The position numbers and the translations under genes were made by a program. A stretch of DNA of 64,000 nt from Microbispora sp. H13382 (lineage in GTDB: Bacteria > Actinomycetota > Actinomycetes > Streptosporangiales > Streptosporangiaceae). Below the pieces are notes generated by a model, which saw only the letters and a program-made list of their open reading frames with translations, was not told where the DNA came from and made no database searches. Location of the stretch: contig NZ_JABBXA010000005.1 in the NCBI RefSeq assembly GCF_014161445.1, forward strand, positions 423,216 through 487,215. The letters run 5' to 3'. Numbering within the stretch: the stretch's first letter is position 1; the number at the start of each line of letters is the position of its first letter. Shown here one piece after another: positions 1 through 10,515 of this stretch.

Positions 1-1212
1 GCCGAGCGGGTCCTGACCCGCTACTTCGTTCCCGGCGAGGCCGGCAGCGGCAGGCCGTACCGGCCGGTGCCGCGTCTGGGGCTGCGGCACAACCAGGCCG
101 CGGACGAGTTGGCCGTGGTCGCCAACTTCGCCGAGGTCCTGCTCGCAAAGGAGGGGCACCACGGCCTGATCGGGGTCAACTACCTGGAGAAGATCCAGAT
201 GGCCACACCGGCCGCGGTCTACGGGGCGATGCTCGCCGGGGTCGACTACGTGCTTATGGGCGCGGGTATACCGGCTGAGATCCCGCGGCTGCTCGACGAT
301 CTCGCGGCGCACCGGGCGGCGGCAATCTCGGTGACCGTGGCCGGCGGCGAGACGCCGTACACGGTCGGCCTCGACCCGGCGGCGCTGCTCGGCCGGTTGC
401 TTGCGCCTCTGGCACGGCCCCGGCTGCTGGCGATCGTCTCCTCGCACGTCCTGGCCGCCTACCTTGCGCGCTCGGTCGGCACCAGGCCGGACGGGTTCGT
501 GATCGAGTCGCCGTCGGCGGGCGGGCACAGCGCGCCGCCGCGCGGCCGGTTGCGGCTGGACGGGGCGGGTGAACCTGTGTACGGCCCGCGCGACGAGGTG
601 GACACCGGCAAGGTGGCGGCGCTCGGCCTGCCGTTCTGGCTCGCAGGCGGGTACGGCACGCCCGACGGGCTCGCCAGAGCGCTGGAGATGGGGGCCGCCG
701 GGATCCAGGTGGGGTCGGCATTCGCGCTCTGCCGGGAGTCCGGCCTGGACGACGAGCTCAGGCGGCGACTGCTGCGCGGCGCCGCTGACGGCACACTTGA
801 GGTCCGCAACGATCCGCACGCCTCCCCTGCGGGGTTCCCCTTCAAGGTCGCCCAGGTCCCCGGCACGCTGTCCGACGCCGGCGTCTACGCGCAGCGGACC
901 CGGTTGTGCGACCTGGGCTACCTGCGCACGCCCTATCAGAAGCCGGACGGCGGGGTCGGCTACCGCTGCCCGGCTGAACCGGTGGAGGCCTACGTCCGCA
1001 AGGGCGGTCGCGTGGATGAGGCCACCGAGCGCCGGTGCCTGTGCAACGGGCTGCTCGCCGCGATCGGGCTCGGGCAGCGCCGCCCCGACGGGTATTTGGA
1101 GCCCCCGCTGCTCACCCTCGGCCAGGACACCGGCTTCCTCGACGGACTGCCGGCCGACTACTCAGCAGCCGAGGTGGTGGACGGCATCCTGCAGGGGACG
1201 AGTGCACGGTGA
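1..1212 (+). CDS. nitronate monooxygenase family protein, 5' end outside the window
   Basis: The frame is already open at base 1, so the N-terminus is missing; the GTG at 67 is probably an internal codon. The protein reads as a flavin-binding TIM barrel of the nitronate monooxygenase/2-nitropropane dioxygenase family: GVNYLEKIQM, MGAGIPAEIP, GGHSAPPRG, a glycine-rich phosphate-binding stretch LAGGYGTPDG and GAAGIQVGSAFALC. The family oxidises alkyl nitronates with FMN, and related enoyl reductases of the PfaD type share the fold. The C-terminal extension (CLCNG, then PPLLTLGQD) fits the longer actinobacterial and PfaD-like members. Substrate cannot be assigned. No intact partner gene follows; the next 900 bases are gene debris. 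Confidence 0.8.
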   Translation, partial: AERVLTRYFVPGEAGSGRPYRPVPRLGLRHNQAADELAVVANFAEVLLAKEGHHGLIGVNYLEKIQMATPAAVYGAMLAGVDYVLMGAGIPAEIPRLLDDLAAHRAAAISVTVAGGETPYTVGLDPAALLGRLLAPLARPRLLAIVSSHVLAAYLARSVGTRPDGFVIESPSAGGHSAPPRGRLRLDGAGEPVYGPRDEVDTGKVAALGLPFWLAGGYGTPDGLARALEMGAAGIQVGSAFALCRESGLDDELRRRLLRGAADGTLEVRNDPHASPAGFPFKVAQVPGTLSDAGVYAQRTRLCDLGYLRTPYQKPDGGVGYRCPAEPVEAYVRKGGRVDEATERRCLCNGLLAAIGLGQRRPDGYLEPPLLTLGQDTGFLDGLPADYSAAEVVDGILQGTSAR

Positions 1213-1266
1213 CCGGGGCACGGGCTGCGTCGGCGCCGCCCTCGTGTCACCCGACGGCGATCGCCA

Positions 1267-1490
1267 CGAGCGGCCCGACGTCTCGACGCGGCCACGGTGC
1301 TTCGACTCGGCAGCCGTGGTCTCGGCGGTCTACCACCTCGTGGCGCTCGGACATCGCCGCATCGCCCGTGTCGCAGGGCTGTCCAACCCTGGAGCACACC
1401 CGTGCGCGCATCGCGGCCTACCGCCAGGCCGTGCTCGGTCACGGACTTGGTGAACCACAGGTCATCGAGACCGACTACACCTGTCGAGCA
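1267..1490 (+). pseudogene. LacI-family regulator fragment with frameshift
   Basis: Two adjacent frames together give the effector-domain core of a LacI/GalR repressor: YHLVALGHRRIARVAGL in one frame (about 1329-1385), then LEHTRARIAAYRQAVLGHGL in another (about 1395-1455). In intact LacI proteins these two stretches are contiguous (VEHLxxLGHRRIAxxxG..., then RxxGYRxAL). No HTH head or C-terminal half is present. It may be the former regulator of the glycosidase block that starts at 3252, but this is only a positional inference. Confidence 0.6.
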
Positions 1491-1566
1491 CCGCCTGACC
1501 GCCGCTTGACCAACCGGGCCTTGAACCCGTCCGCTCCGCTGTTCCGCATCGGAGGGGCGGTCACGA

Positions 1567-1645
1567 CTACGTCGCGGGCAGGGCGGCGGCAAGGAGCACG
1601 ACGCCGAGTGAGCCGACGAGTGCGGCGGTGGCGAGTGCCCGCGCG
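1567..1645 (-). pseudogene. possible C-terminal scrap of a membrane transporter
   Basis: On the minus strand a short frame reads [25 protein letters not shown] then stops at 1567-1569. It resembles the last hydrophobic helix and tail of an MFS-type permease. It is too short for a firm call and ends abruptly against the copied gene end that starts at 1652. Confidence 0.25.
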
Positions 1646-1651
1646 GCGGCC

Positions 1652-1786
1652 GGCCGCCCGATCCGCGTCCGGTTCATCTGGTCGGGGATCACGCCCGACT
1701 CGTGCCACTGGGAGCAGGCATTCTCCTACGACGGCGGCCAGACCTGGGAGACCAACTGGACCATGGACTCCACCCGTGTCGGGTGA
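1652..1786 (+). pseudogene. copied 3' end of the DUF1579-like gene found intact at 17106-17558
   Basis: The last 44 codons ([13 protein letters not shown] ... MDSTRVG, stop at 1784-1786) are nearly identical in DNA to 17424-17558, with only a handful of base differences. The likeness continues a short way past the stop (TGATGCCGTAAGGAA). Nothing of the upstream two thirds of the gene is present here, so this is a partial duplicate, not a diverged full gene. Confidence 0.85.
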
Positions 1787-1873
1787 TGCCGTAAGGAAAC
1801 CTCAGGCCCGAGCGCTCGACGTATGCGTCCGGACCGGCGAGACCATGGCCGGAACGGAAACGCCTGGGGATCG

Positions 1874-2019
1874 CGGTCGTCGCCGCCGTGCCGCACACGA
1901 CGGGGGTGATGGATGCCGTCAGCTGCGGAAACTGACACGGGCTTCGACGGTCAGGCTTCGTCCGGATATAACCGCTGGCGGAGTCGGCGCAGATCTGGTT
2001 GGTGCCACGCAGGGGGCAC
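1874..2019 (+). repeat. dispersed direct repeat, copy A (~145 bp)
   Basis: This stretch matches 10008-10151 in the same orientation. Similarity is patchy in the first part and becomes an identical 33-base core, GCGCAGATCTGG...GGGGGCAC (1987-2019 and 10119-10151), at the right end. No convincing protein is common to both copies. The two copies bracket the GH29-GH29-GH127 block, and a tyrosine-integrase tail lies just beyond copy B. An attachment-site origin is possible but unproven. Confidence 0.75.
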
Positions 2020-2134
2020 ATATAGTGCGTCAAAGCGGGACAAGCCATGCTTATCCCGCTTTGAATGTTTTGACCTCGATCGGGTTGTTCAGCCTAACGG
2101 TTGGCGCACGTGATCACCCTGCTGGCGCCGGTGG

Positions 2135-2443
2135 TTGCGCTTGGCGCGTGAGGCGCGGTTGGACGCGCTGGTCGAGCAGGCCACCGTGGACGCTTATGAC
2201 GACGAGCGGCTCTCCGGGTTCCACGCCGTGATCGAGGAAAATCTGGCGGTGCCGTTCCGGACGACTGTCCTGGGTGTGGAGGTCACCGTCGAGGAGGTCG
2301 AGTTGCGCGCGGGGAGCGGGATCGTCGCGATCTGCGTGCGAGGACGGCACCGGCGGGCGATCGGCATCCTCGATCTTCCGCTGCCGGATCCGCCGCCCGA
2401 GGGTTCCGAGTGGTTCGAGGCTTACCGGTACGGGTGCCCCTGA
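2135..2443 (+). CDS. conserved small protein, calcium-binding-like family
   Basis: A 102-aa acidic protein beginning at a TTG codon, since the frame is closed upstream at 2111. It contains LVEQATVDAYDDERLSGF, an N-x-x-VPF stretch and ILDLPLPDPPPEGSEWFEAY. This pattern is familiar from a small actinobacterial family annotated as calcium-binding, often paired with a SWIM-zinc-finger-linked gene. The next frame (2446) carries the start of such a neighbour, which supports the identification. No good Shine-Dalgarno sequence is visible and the flanks are rearranged, so the extreme N-terminus may be lost. Confidence 0.6.
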   Translation: MRLAREARLDALVEQATVDAYDDERLSGFHAVIEENLAVPFRTTVLGVEVTVEEVELRAGSGIVAICVRGRHRRAIGILDLPLPDPPPEGSEWFEAYRYGCP

Positions 2444-2445
2444 CG

Positions 2446-2514
2446 GTGAGCGAGTACCAGTACTACGAGTTCCTCGCGGTCTGGGACGCCCACCGGCTGA
2501 TCACGAATACGTGA
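2446..2514 (+). pseudogene. N-terminal stub of a conserved protein
   Basis: GTG at 2446 just after the previous stop gives V-SEYQYYEFLAV followed by unrelated residues and a stop. S-x-YQYYEFLAVDRPL is the usual start of a conserved actinobacterial protein encoded next to the calcium-binding-like protein. Here similarity breaks after FLAV, so only the first dozen codons survive. Confidence 0.45.
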
Positions 2515-3170
2515 GGGGGATGGTCGGGCCTGGGCCACACGGAGGGACAGGGCGGAGGTCGAGCCGCTCCGGACAAGCCTCCTCGGACGCTGAGCGCGGG
2601 ATGTGCGGGTGGCAGGTGAAGGGGCGCCCACCATGAGGCCTGGACGATGTCGCCGGGAGCGGGTCATCGGCCAGGGAAGTGCCACGTACGCGCGAGCCGG
2701 CCGGCGAGCCTCGCGGAGCGCGCAGGAACGCAAAGGGCTTCGGCAGGAGGGTGTCAGGGCGGGTTCGCCGGCGGCCCGAAGTCGAACCAATAGGACTCCC
2801 GCCGGCGGACGGTGCGTCACGTTCTCGACCGGCCCGACTCAGGCGATCAGCGAACCGATTCGCTATAACGGCGGGTCGCTCTGACATGCCGTAGCAAGTC
2901 GTGGTCACCCCATAGACATAGGATGTGTATCGAGTAGACGTACAGGCTGCCCGTCGTCTCCTGCGGGCCATCGGAACTCTGACAGGCCCGAGTCCTGGAT
3001 TGGGCACATATCACTGACGCAGCTGAGGGTGCGCTGGGGAAGCCTGATGGCCGCCGTCCGTACAAGCTACGCTCGAAACTTTCATACCCAACCAACGAGA
3101 CACACTCACTGCAGAGGCAGGATGTAGTGCACGTTCATCCTATGTATATCGGACAACGGCGACACGCACC
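2515..3170. other. intergenic stretch without a recognisable gene
   Basis: About 650 bases with only short, unconvincing frames on both strands. The right part has lower GC than its surroundings and holds the GAAACTTTC motif at 3075 and then the promoter of the fucosidase gene. Nothing else could be supported. Confidence 0.5.
3075..3083. promoter_or_regulatory. GAAACTTTC palindrome upstream of the fucosidase block
   Basis: GAAA-C-TTTC is a perfect odd palindrome. The same nine bases, or their complement, occur three times in the 41.2-41.5 kb regulatory region, and a related inverted repeat lies at 61062-61087. Its form suits a LacI- or RpiR-type dimeric repressor; this is inferred from spacing and recurrence only. 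Confidence 0.35.
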
Positions 3171-3198
3171 TTGACAGGAAGAAGCGCGACCGTAGCAT
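3171..3198 (+). promoter_or_regulatory. candidate promoter of the first GH29 gene
   Basis: TTGACA at 3171-3176, a 16-base spacer and TAGCAT at 3193-3198. It lies about 50 bases before the start codon of the fucosidase and directly before a strong palindrome, so it is well placed for a regulated sigma-70-type promoter. Confidence 0.5.
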
Positions 3199-3208
3199 CA
3201 AGTGCCCC

Positions 3209-3232
3209 GGTGGTCGAATCGATACGACCACC
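3209..3232. promoter_or_regulatory. operator-like palindrome at the expected transcription start
   Basis: GGTGGTCG at 3209-3216 and CGACCACC at 3225-3232 form a perfect 8-bp inverted repeat around an 8-base centre with ATCGAT. It begins 11 bases after the -10 element, a position where a bound repressor would block initiation. The cognate regulator is unknown. Confidence 0.45.
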
Positions 3233-3251
3233 TCCATGACCAGGAGACAGC

Positions 3252-5195
3252 ATGCCCCCCGTGAAGCTGTCCGGGCTACGCCGGCGAACCGCTCTCGCCG
3301 GTACCGCTCTGCTCGCCGGAGCCCTGCTCACCGCTCCGTCTCTGAGCGGCACGGCCACGGCCGCCCCCTCCACGTACGAGCCGACCTGGGCCTCGGTGGA
3401 CCAGCACCCGGCCGCCCCGGAGTGGTTCCAGGACGCCAAGTTCGGCATCTACTGGCACTGGGGGGCCTTCGCCACGCCTGAGTACGGCACCGAGTGGTAC
3501 CCGCGCACCATGTACATCAACGGCTCGAACGAGAACAACCACCACAAGAGCGTCTATGGCGACCCCTCGGTGTGGCCGTACCACAACTTCATCGACGGCG
3601 CGCGGGACAAGGCGGGCAACTGGGTGCAGTTCGCGCCCAAGCTCAAGTCCGCCGGCGGCAACTTCGACCCGAACGAGTTCGCGCAACTGGTCTCCGACTC
3701 CGGCGCGAAGTTCGCCGGTCCCGTGGCCGAGCACCACGACGGCTTCTCCATGTGGAACAGCCAGGTGAACGAGTGGAACTCGGTCGCCCGCGGGCCCAAG
3801 CTCGACCTGGTCGGCCTGTTCGCCGACGCGATCCGCGCCAAGAACCTGAAGTTCATGGTCTCGCTGCACCACCTGTACAACTTCACCGGCTACTACGACC
3901 ACGTGCCCGCCCAGCCGACCACCACGCTGAAGAAGCTGTACGGGCAGCTCCCCAACGCCCAGGAGCAGCAGCTCTGGTACGACAAGCTGAAGGAGGTCGT
4001 CGACAAGTACCGGCCGGACATGATCTGGCAGGACGGCGGCCTCTACCTCGTCGACGAGGCCAAGCGGCTCAACTTCCTGTCGTACTACTACAACCAGGCC
4101 AACTCATGGGGTAAGGAGGTCGTCGCGGCGTACAAGGACGGCTTCAACACCAACGGCGAGGTGTACGACTACGAGCGCGGCGGCCCCGCCGACATCCGCT
4201 CCCCCTACTGGCTGACCGACGACTCCGTCAGCAACCCCTCGTGGTCCTACACCCCGACACTCACGTACTACAGCTCGGCCGCGCTGGTCCACGCGCTGAT
4301 CGACCGGGTGAGCAAGAACGGCAACATGCTGCTCAACATCTCGCCCAGGGCCGACGGTTCGATCCCACAGGTCCAGAAGGACCTGTTGAACGCCATCGGC
4401 GGCTACGTGAAGCGCAACGGCGAGTCGATCTACTCCACCCGTGCCTGGACCACCTACGGCGAGGGCCCGACCAAGATGGGCGGGGGCAGCTTCGTCGAGC
4501 CGCGGGCCGGCACGGCGCAGGACATCCGCTACACCCGCAGCAAGGACAACACCGTCCTGTACGCGACCGTGCTCGGCTGGCCGGGCTCGACCCTCAACCT
4601 CGCCTCCCTGGCCACCGGGAAGATGGACCTGTCCAACCTGAGCAAGGCCGAGCTGATCGGCAGCACCGCAGGCACCTACATCGATCTGCCCACCCGCACC
4701 CAGGACTCCTCCGGCCTGCACATCACCCTGCCCAACCAGCCGTACTCCGCACTGGCCTACGTGGTGAAGCTCACCTTCAACGGTCCGATGAAGAACTCTC
4801 CCAGCACGACGACCGGCGCCTTGCGCGACGTCAACTCCGGCAGGTGCCTGGACGTCGCCAACGTCTCCCAGACCAACGGCGCCCAGACGCAGATCTGGGA
4901 CTGCAACGGTGGCGTCAACCAGCAGTGGGCGACCACCGGCGCGAGCGAGCTGCGGGTGTACGGCAACAAGTGCCTGGACGTCAACGGCGGCGGCACGGCC
5001 GACGGCACCAGCGTGATCATCTGGGACTGCAACGGCCAGAACAACCAGAAGTGGCGCCTCAACTCCAACGGCACCATCACCGCCGTCGGTGCCAACAAGT
5101 GCCTGGACGTCTCGGCCTTTGGCACCGCCAACGGCACCAAGGTCCAGATCTGGTCCTGCACCGGCGCGAACAACCAGAAGTGGACCCGAAGCTGA
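3252..5195 (+). CDS. secreted GH29 alpha-L-fucosidase with C-terminal RICIN (CBM13) domain
   Basis: A 647-aa exported enzyme expected to remove terminal alpha-L-fucose from plant polysaccharides outside the cell. ATG at 3252 has AGGAG at 3242-3246. Residues 1-38 are a signal peptide (LRRR, a hydrophobic core, ATAA cleavage region). The GH29 barrel follows: WFQDAKFGIYWHWGAF, AEHHDGFSMW, MVSLHHLYN and the nucleophile region YRPDMIWQDGG with Asp261. Residues about 520-647 form a beta-trefoil lectin with three CLDV...QxW repeats (NQQW, NQKW, NQKW). The enzyme is first in a run of three exported glycosidases in one direction and has its own promoter and palindrome. Substrate linkage cannot be read from the sequence. 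Confidence 0.92.
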   Translation: MPPVKLSGLRRRTALAGTALLAGALLTAPSLSGTATAAPSTYEPTWASVDQHPAAPEWFQDAKFGIYWHWGAFATPEYGTEWYPRTMYINGSNENNHHKSVYGDPSVWPYHNFIDGARDKAGNWVQFAPKLKSAGGNFDPNEFAQLVSDSGAKFAGPVAEHHDGFSMWNSQVNEWNSVARGPKLDLVGLFADAIRAKNLKFMVSLHHLYNFTGYYDHVPAQPTTTLKKLYGQLPNAQEQQLWYDKLKEVVDKYRPDMIWQDGGLYLVDEAKRLNFLSYYYNQANSWGKEVVAAYKDGFNTNGEVYDYERGGPADIRSPYWLTDDSVSNPSWSYTPTLTYYSSAALVHALIDRVSKNGNMLLNISPRADGSIPQVQKDLLNAIGGYVKRNGESIYSTRAWTTYGEGPTKMGGGSFVEPRAGTAQDIRYTRSKDNTVLYATVLGWPGSTLNLASLATGKMDLSNLSKAELIGSTAGTYIDLPTRTQDSSGLHITLPNQPYSALAYVVKLTFNGPMKNSPSTTTGALRDVNSGRCLDVANVSQTNGAQTQIWDCNGGVNQQWATTGASELRVYGNKCLDVNGGGTADGTSVIIWDCNGQNNQKWRLNSNGTITAVGANKCLDVSAFGTANGTKVQIWSCTGANNQKWTRS

Positions 5196-7457
<2,262 letters not shown>

Positions 7458-7586
7458 GTCCACTCGAGGCCGGCCTGCTGTTGCGGCGTCTGGAAAAAGA
7501 CTCGAGATCGCGCTGACCGGCTTCTTCGACGCCGTCGACCCCGGCGCCACGTCAGAGACGTTAACGCTAATCATTCAGGAGGTCCT

Positions 7587-9935
7587 GTGTCGCCCTCGTC
7601 ACTCAGCCGTCGTCAGCTGCTTCAGGCCGTCGGCGTCGTCGGCGTCGCCTCTGCCACGGGACAAGCGCGCGACGTCACCGCGGCCTCGGCCGCCGAGGCC
7701 GCCGACGTCACCGCGGCCCCGGCGGCCGGGGCCGCGGTCGCTCCGGCCAGGGCCGACATCGGCGTGTCCGCGTATCCGTTCGGTCTCGGGCAGGTACGGC
7801 TGACCGGCGGTCGCTGGCTTGACAATCAGAACCGGACGCTCGCGTACCTGCGCTTCATCGACGCGGACCGGATGCTGCACACCTTCCGCCTCAACGCCGG
7901 GCTTTCCAGCTCGGCTCAGCCTGCCGGGGGCTGGGAGGCCCCGGGCGTCGAGCTACGCGGGCACTCGACCGGCCATCTGCTGTCCGCGCTGGCACAGGCG
8001 TACGCGGTCACCGGCGACTCGGCGTTCAAGACCAAGGGCGACTACCTGGTCAGCGCGCTGGCGGCCTGCCAGGCGGCTGCCCCGAGCCGCGGTTACCGCA
8101 CCGGCTACCTGTCTGCGTTCCCCGAGAACTTCTTCGACCGGCTGGAGAGTGGCCAGCAAGTCTGGGCTCCGTGGTACACCCTTCACAAGATCATGGCCGG
8201 CCTGCTCGACCAGTACGTGCTCGCGGGCAACGCCCAGGCCCTCAGCGTGGTCACGAACATGGCCGGCTGGGTCGACTGGCGCACCGGCCGGCTGAGCTAC
8301 GCACAGATGCAGTCCGTGCTGAACACGGAGTTCGGGGGCATGAACGCCGTGCTCACCGACCTGTACCAGCAGACCGGAGACGCGCGGTGGCTGACGGCGG
8401 CACAACGTTTCGACCACGCCGCGGTCGTCGACCCGCTGGCGGCCGGCCAGGACCGGCTCGACGGTCTGCACGCCAACACCCAGATCCCCAAGTGGATCGG
8501 CGCCGCACGGGAGTTCAAGGCCACCGGCACCACCCGCTACCGCGACATCGCCGTCAACGCCTGGAACTCCACGGTCAGCGCGCACACCTACGTCATCGGC
8601 GGCAACAGCCAGGCCGAGCACTTCCGGGCGCCCGGCGCGATCGCGGGCTACCTGACCAACGACACCTGCGAAAGCTGCAACACCTACAACATGCTCAAGC
8701 TCACCCGGGAGCTGTTCACGCTCTATCCGGACCGGGCCGACCTGTTCGACTACTACGAGCGGGCCCTGCTCAACCAGATGATCGGCCAGCAGAACCCGTC
8801 CGACCCGCATGGCCACATCTGCTACTTCACCCCGCTCAACCCGGGAGGCCGCCGCGGCGTCTCCTCCAACAACGGCGGTTACAGCACCGACTACGGCACG
8901 TTCTGGTGCTGTCAGGGCACGGGCCTGGAGACGCAGACGAAGCTCATGGACTCCGTCTACTTCTACAACGGCACCACCCTGATCGTGAACCTGTTCACGC
9001 CGTCGGTCCTCGACTGGACCCAGCGCGGCATCACGGTCACCCAGACGACGTCCTACCCTGCGGGCGACACCACCACGTTGCAGGTCACCGGCAACGTCAG
9101 CGGGTCGTGGTCGATTCGGATCCGCATCCCCGGCTGGACCACCGCTGCCACGATCAGCGTCAACGGCGCCCAGCAGAGCGTGGACACCACCCCCGGCACG
9201 TACGCCACCCTGACCCGATCCTGGACCAGCGGCGACACGGTCACGGTCCGCCTGCCCATGCGGGTCGTCATGAAAGCCGCCAACGACAACCCGAACATAC
9301 AGGCGATCACGTATGGACCGGTCGTCATGGCCGGCGACTACGGCACCACAACGCTCAGTGCACCACCGGCCCTGACCACCGCCTCGATCACCCGCACCAG
9401 CGGTGGCGCTCTCACCTTCACCGCCACCGCCAACGGGTCCGCAGTCAACCTGATCCCGTTCTCGGACGCCCACGGCATCAACTACAACGTCTATTGGAAC
9501 ACCGCCGGTGGCACCGTCCCAACCGGCTGGGTGCGGATCGCCAACGTCACGACCGGCCTGGTGCTGGACAGCGGCGGGAACGTCGCCTCGGGGTCGAATC
9601 TGAAGCAGTGGAACTGGGACGGCAGCACGAACCTGCAGTGGCAACTCCTTGACCTGGGCGGCGGGTGGTACCGCATCGTCAACCGCACCAACGGCATGGT
9701 CGCCGACAGCTGGGGAAACACCGCCAACGGCGCCAACGTCAGGCAGGCGGCGTGGAACGGCGGCAACAACCAGCAGTGGCGGCTGAACAGCCTCGGCAAC
9801 GGCCGCTACCAGATCATCAACCGCGGCACCGGCACCGCCCTCGACGGCATGGGCAACGGCACCGCCGGTTCCACCGTGGCCATGTGGACGCCGAACAACA
9901 GCACCAACAACCAATGGACCATCACAGGCATGTGA
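7587..9935 (+). CDS. exported GH127 beta-L-arabinofuranosidase with C-terminal ricin-like domain
   Basis: 782 aa from GTG 7587 preceded by AGGAGGT at 7577-7583. SRRQLLQAVG at the N-terminus looks like a Tat signal. The (alpha/alpha)6 catalytic domain carries the GH127 hallmarks: CESCNTYNMLKL (Cys361, Glu362, Cys364) and FWCCQGTG (Cys441, Cys442), the zinc-binding Glu/Cys set in which one Cys acts as nucleophile in characterised members. The family releases beta-L-arabinofuranose from glycoproteins and pectin side chains. Residues about 645-782 form a ricin-type lectin (LQWQLLDLGGGWYRIVN, NQQWRL, NQWTI). It is last in the GH29-GH29-GH127 run, 129 bases after the second fucosidase. Confidence 0.9.
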   Translation: MSPSSLSRRQLLQAVGVVGVASATGQARDVTAASAAEAADVTAAPAAGAAVAPARADIGVSAYPFGLGQVRLTGGRWLDNQNRTLAYLRFIDADRMLHTFRLNAGLSSSAQPAGGWEAPGVELRGHSTGHLLSALAQAYAVTGDSAFKTKGDYLVSALAACQAAAPSRGYRTGYLSAFPENFFDRLESGQQVWAPWYTLHKIMAGLLDQYVLAGNAQALSVVTNMAGWVDWRTGRLSYAQMQSVLNTEFGGMNAVLTDLYQQTGDARWLTAAQRFDHAAVVDPLAAGQDRLDGLHANTQIPKWIGAAREFKATGTTRYRDIAVNAWNSTVSAHTYVIGGNSQAEHFRAPGAIAGYLTNDTCESCNTYNMLKLTRELFTLYPDRADLFDYYERALLNQMIGQQNPSDPHGHICYFTPLNPGGRRGVSSNNGGYSTDYGTFWCCQGTGLETQTKLMDSVYFYNGTTLIVNLFTPSVLDWTQRGITVTQTTSYPAGDTTTLQVTGNVSGSWSIRIRIPGWTTAATISVNGAQQSVDTTPGTYATLTRSWTSGDTVTVRLPMRVVMKAANDNPNIQAITYGPVVMAGDYGTTTLSAPPALTTASITRTSGGALTFTATANGSAVNLIPFSDAHGINYNVYWNTAGGTVPTGWVRIANVTTGLVLDSGGNVASGSNLKQWNWDGSTNLQWQLLDLGGGWYRIVNRTNGMVADSWGNTANGANVRQAAWNGGNNQQWRLNSLGNGRYQIINRGTGTALDGMGNGTAGSTVAMWTPNNSTNNQWTITGM

Positions 9936-10007
9936 CGGTCTCGAGCCCGCGAAAGCCCATTTCGCACTCGCGCCTCGCCGCGGCTGGCCATCGGTCGCGG
10001 CGAGACC

Positions 10008-10151
10008 CGGTCGTCGTCGCCGTGCCGCTCACGACGGGTGATGCATGCAATCAGCTACGGAAACTGACGCGAGCTTCGACGGTCAGTCCCCGTCCGGATA
10101 CGACCGCTGGTGGAGCTGGCGCAGATCTGGTTGGTGCCACGCAGGGGGCAC
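10008..10151 (+). repeat. dispersed direct repeat, copy B
   Basis: Second copy of the element at 1874-2019, same orientation, ending in the identical 33-base core (10119-10151). It begins 73 bases after the GH127 stop codon. The rest of the 580-base gap up to 10516 holds only a terminator-like hairpin and an integrase tail. Confidence 0.75.
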
Positions 10152-10203
10152 CAGACCTTGACCAGCGGATCAAGCCGCTGACCAGGGCGAACGACAGATC
10201 ATC

Positions 10204-10235
10204 GGGCGGGTCTCCAGTTTCACGGAGTCCCGCCC
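10204..10235 (-). terminator. hairpin downstream of the integrase remnant
   Basis: GGGCGGG (10204-10210) pairs with CCCGCCC (10229-10235), and CTCC/GGAG extend the stem inside. On the minus strand it lies about 50 bases past the integrase stop. No clear T-run, so a rho-independent terminator is only likely. Confidence 0.4.
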
Positions 10236-10281
10236 GTTCTCGTTGGCGCTCGCTGGTTGTGGACCAGTTGTGGACCGGCTT

Positions 10282-10398
10282 TCACGGGGTCAACGCGGCC
10301 TCGATGCGGAGGTTGTTCTGCTCCTGGCGGCCGTCGAGGCACTTGGCGTAGCGCTTCAGGAGCATGCGACAGCCGTTCTCGATCTCGGCTTCGTCCGC
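10282..10398 (-). pseudogene. C-terminal tail of a tyrosine recombinase (integrase)
   Basis: The minus strand gives 38 codons and a TGA: ENGCRMLLKRYAKCLDGRQ then NNLRIEAALTP. RYAKCLDGxxExxNxRIxxAL is the familiar C-terminal end of actinobacterial tyrosine integrases, just past the catalytic Tyr domain. An in-frame TAG lies immediately upstream and no catalytic R-H-R-Y residues remain, so this is a dead fragment of an integrated element. Confidence 0.6.
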
Positions 10399-10515
10399 GC
10401 ATGACTACCTGCACGGACGGGGAGCAAGGCTTCCGCAGCCGGCGCCTCATCGTTTGCCTGTGATTCGGCAGGGGCGCAGCTCGGCGAGACGTTGTCCGGG
10501 AGGTAGAGAGCTACG

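Noticed and set aside
1035..2231. A 398-codon plus-strand frame across the graveyard
   Set aside because: It is a chance join of pieces: only short parts match LacI and the copied gene end, and the rest has no protein-like pattern or start signal.
10100..10151. A tRNA 3' end as origin of the dispersed repeat
   Set aside because: The GGGGGCAC end suggested an acceptor stem, but no T-loop (GGTTCRANTCC) or other tRNA arms could be found in either copy. No tRNA gene was found anywhere in the window.
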